DNA of 32,784 nucleotides from JBBKXR01 sp037969585 (GTDB lineage Bacteria > Verrucomicrobiota > Verrucomicrobiia > Verrucomicrobiales > DEV007): the NCBI GenBank assembly GCA_037969585.1, contig JBBKXR010000242.1, forward strand, positions 1-32,784, in the 5' to 3' direction. The notes under the pieces were generated by a model that did no database searches, was not told the DNA's origin, and saw only the letters and a program-made list of their open reading frames with translations. Shown in pieces: positions 32,281-32,784 of the stretch (position 1 is its first letter; every line of letters starts with the position of its first letter). The position numbers were made by a program, and so were the translations under genes.

Positions 32281-32784
32281 ATGCTTCGTCTCGTCCTCAC
32301 TTGCCTGTTCACTCTTCTGGGGGCTGTCACCGCCACTACCAACGCCGCTGACCGCCCGCCCAACGTCATCCTGATCCTCGTCGACGACATGGGCTGGATG
32401 GATCTGAGCTGCCAGGGCTCCGACTACTACAAGACGCCGAACATCGATCGGATCGCCGCGGGAGGCGTGCGCTTCACCAACGGCTACGCCGCCTGCGCGG
32501 TATGCTCGCCGACTCGCGCGGCGGTGCAGACCGGACGCTACCCGCATCGTATCGGGGTGACCGATTGGATTCGTTCTCGTTTTCAGCGCGGTGGCATCGG
32601 CACGCCGCAGAAAAATCCGACTGAGTATGTCGGCAGCAAAAACAACGAACTGCTGTGCCCACCGAATCCCTTCTGGATGGAGCACGACGAAATCACCATC
32701 GCCGAAGCGTTGGGCGCGGCGAAGAACTACCAGTCGGCCTACATCGGCAAGTGGCATCTCGGCGATCCGGCGTGGTACCCGGAA
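32281..32784 (+). CDS. Secreted sulfatase, 5' part only (runs off window)
   Basis: The plus-strand frame from the ATG at 32281 stays open for 168 codons to the window edge. A signal peptide (M-L-R-L-V-L-T-C-L-F-T-L-L-G-A-V, end near T-N-A-A-D) precedes N-V-I-L-I-L-V-D-D-M-G-W-M-D-L with metal-binding Asp35-Asp36. The maturation motif is C-S-P-T-R-A-A-V-Q-T-G-R with Cys75, the formylglycine site, and Y-I-G-K-W-H-L-G-D ends the visible part. It is a Cys-type sulfatase of the arylsulfatase A fold, exported. It differs from the sulfatase at 11632-13176 over the shared region, for example G-W-M-D-L-S-C-Q-G-S-D-Y-Y against G-I-G-D-P-R-C-Y-T-A-G-S-K, so it is a separate subfamily. It begins a new transcription unit after the terminator. 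Confidence 0.93.
   Translation, partial: MLRLVLTCLFTLLGAVTATTNAADRPPNVILILVDDMGWMDLSCQGSDYYKTPNIDRIAAGGVRFTNGYAACAVCSPTRAAVQTGRYPHRIGVTDWIRSRFQRGGIGTPQKNPTEYVGSKNNELLCPPNPFWMEHDEITIAEALGAAKNYQSAYIGKWHLGDPAWYPE

Noticed and set aside
32245..32757. 170-codon minus-strand open frame at the window end
   Set aside because: It lies opposite the truncated sulfatase, which has a signal peptide and the C-S-P-T-R motif. The minus frame has neither a start context nor a domain.

Overview
The window looks like the chromosome of a GC-rich, Gram-negative bacterium of the PVC superphylum, most likely Verrucomicrobiota, with Planctomycetota or Lentisphaerota as alternatives. The signs are two tandem DUF1549/DUF1553 plus DUF1501 modules, two Cys-type secreted sulfatases, a Tat-exported Gfo/Idh/MocA oxidoreductase and a ceramidase-fold secreted hydrolase. 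An LpxL/HtrB-type acyltransferase implies lipid A, and FtsK with a RodZ-like protein implies a conventional division and shape apparatus. No rRNA, tRNA, CRISPR array or prophage was seen. Taxonomy is inferred from gene content only.

Layout. 1-6000: a partial DUF971 gene diverges from a single-domain MetE-like methyltransferase gene, followed by a bacterial TMEM43 homologue, a CPBP intramembrane protease and a P1B-4 type metal-efflux ATPase. A perfect 7-1-7 palindrome of PerR/Fur type lies just upstream of the ATPase. 6000-10200: a 446-bp non-coding stretch, then ftsK and a RodZ-like helix-turn-helix membrane protein. 10200-15700: a secreted-enzyme cluster, with sulfatase and ceramidase-fold hydrolase on the minus strand, and a Gfo/Idh/MocA protein and an esterase-like alpha/beta hydrolase on the plus strand. 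15800-18630: a RapA/HepA-like SNF2 ATPase. 18860-19625: what looks like a decayed two-gene operon carrying several frame lesions. 19640-22540: GTP-dependent PEP carboxykinase and an M42 aminopeptidase. 22600-24700: a lipid A-type acyltransferase converging on a REP-associated (Y1) transposase. 24880-32013: two consecutive DUF1549/1553-DUF1501 gene pairs ending in a rho-independent terminator. 32281-end: the start of a second sulfatase.

How the genes fit together. The accessory part (10.2-15.7 kb and 24.9-32.8 kb) resembles the exported machinery PVC bacteria use on sulfated or complex polymers: sulfatases, a Tat oxidoreductase, a ceramidase-fold hydrolase, an esterase, c-type-haem DUF1549 proteins and Tat-exported DUF1501 proteins. 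The function of the DUF1549/1553-DUF1501 pairs is not established. The rest is housekeeping (cell division, gluconeogenesis, transcription recycling, lipid A) and metal homeostasis. The points most worth following are the P1B-4 ATPase with its PerR-like box, the damaged gene pair after pckG, and the duplicated cytochrome-type modules, of which only one keeps its N-terminal haem domain.
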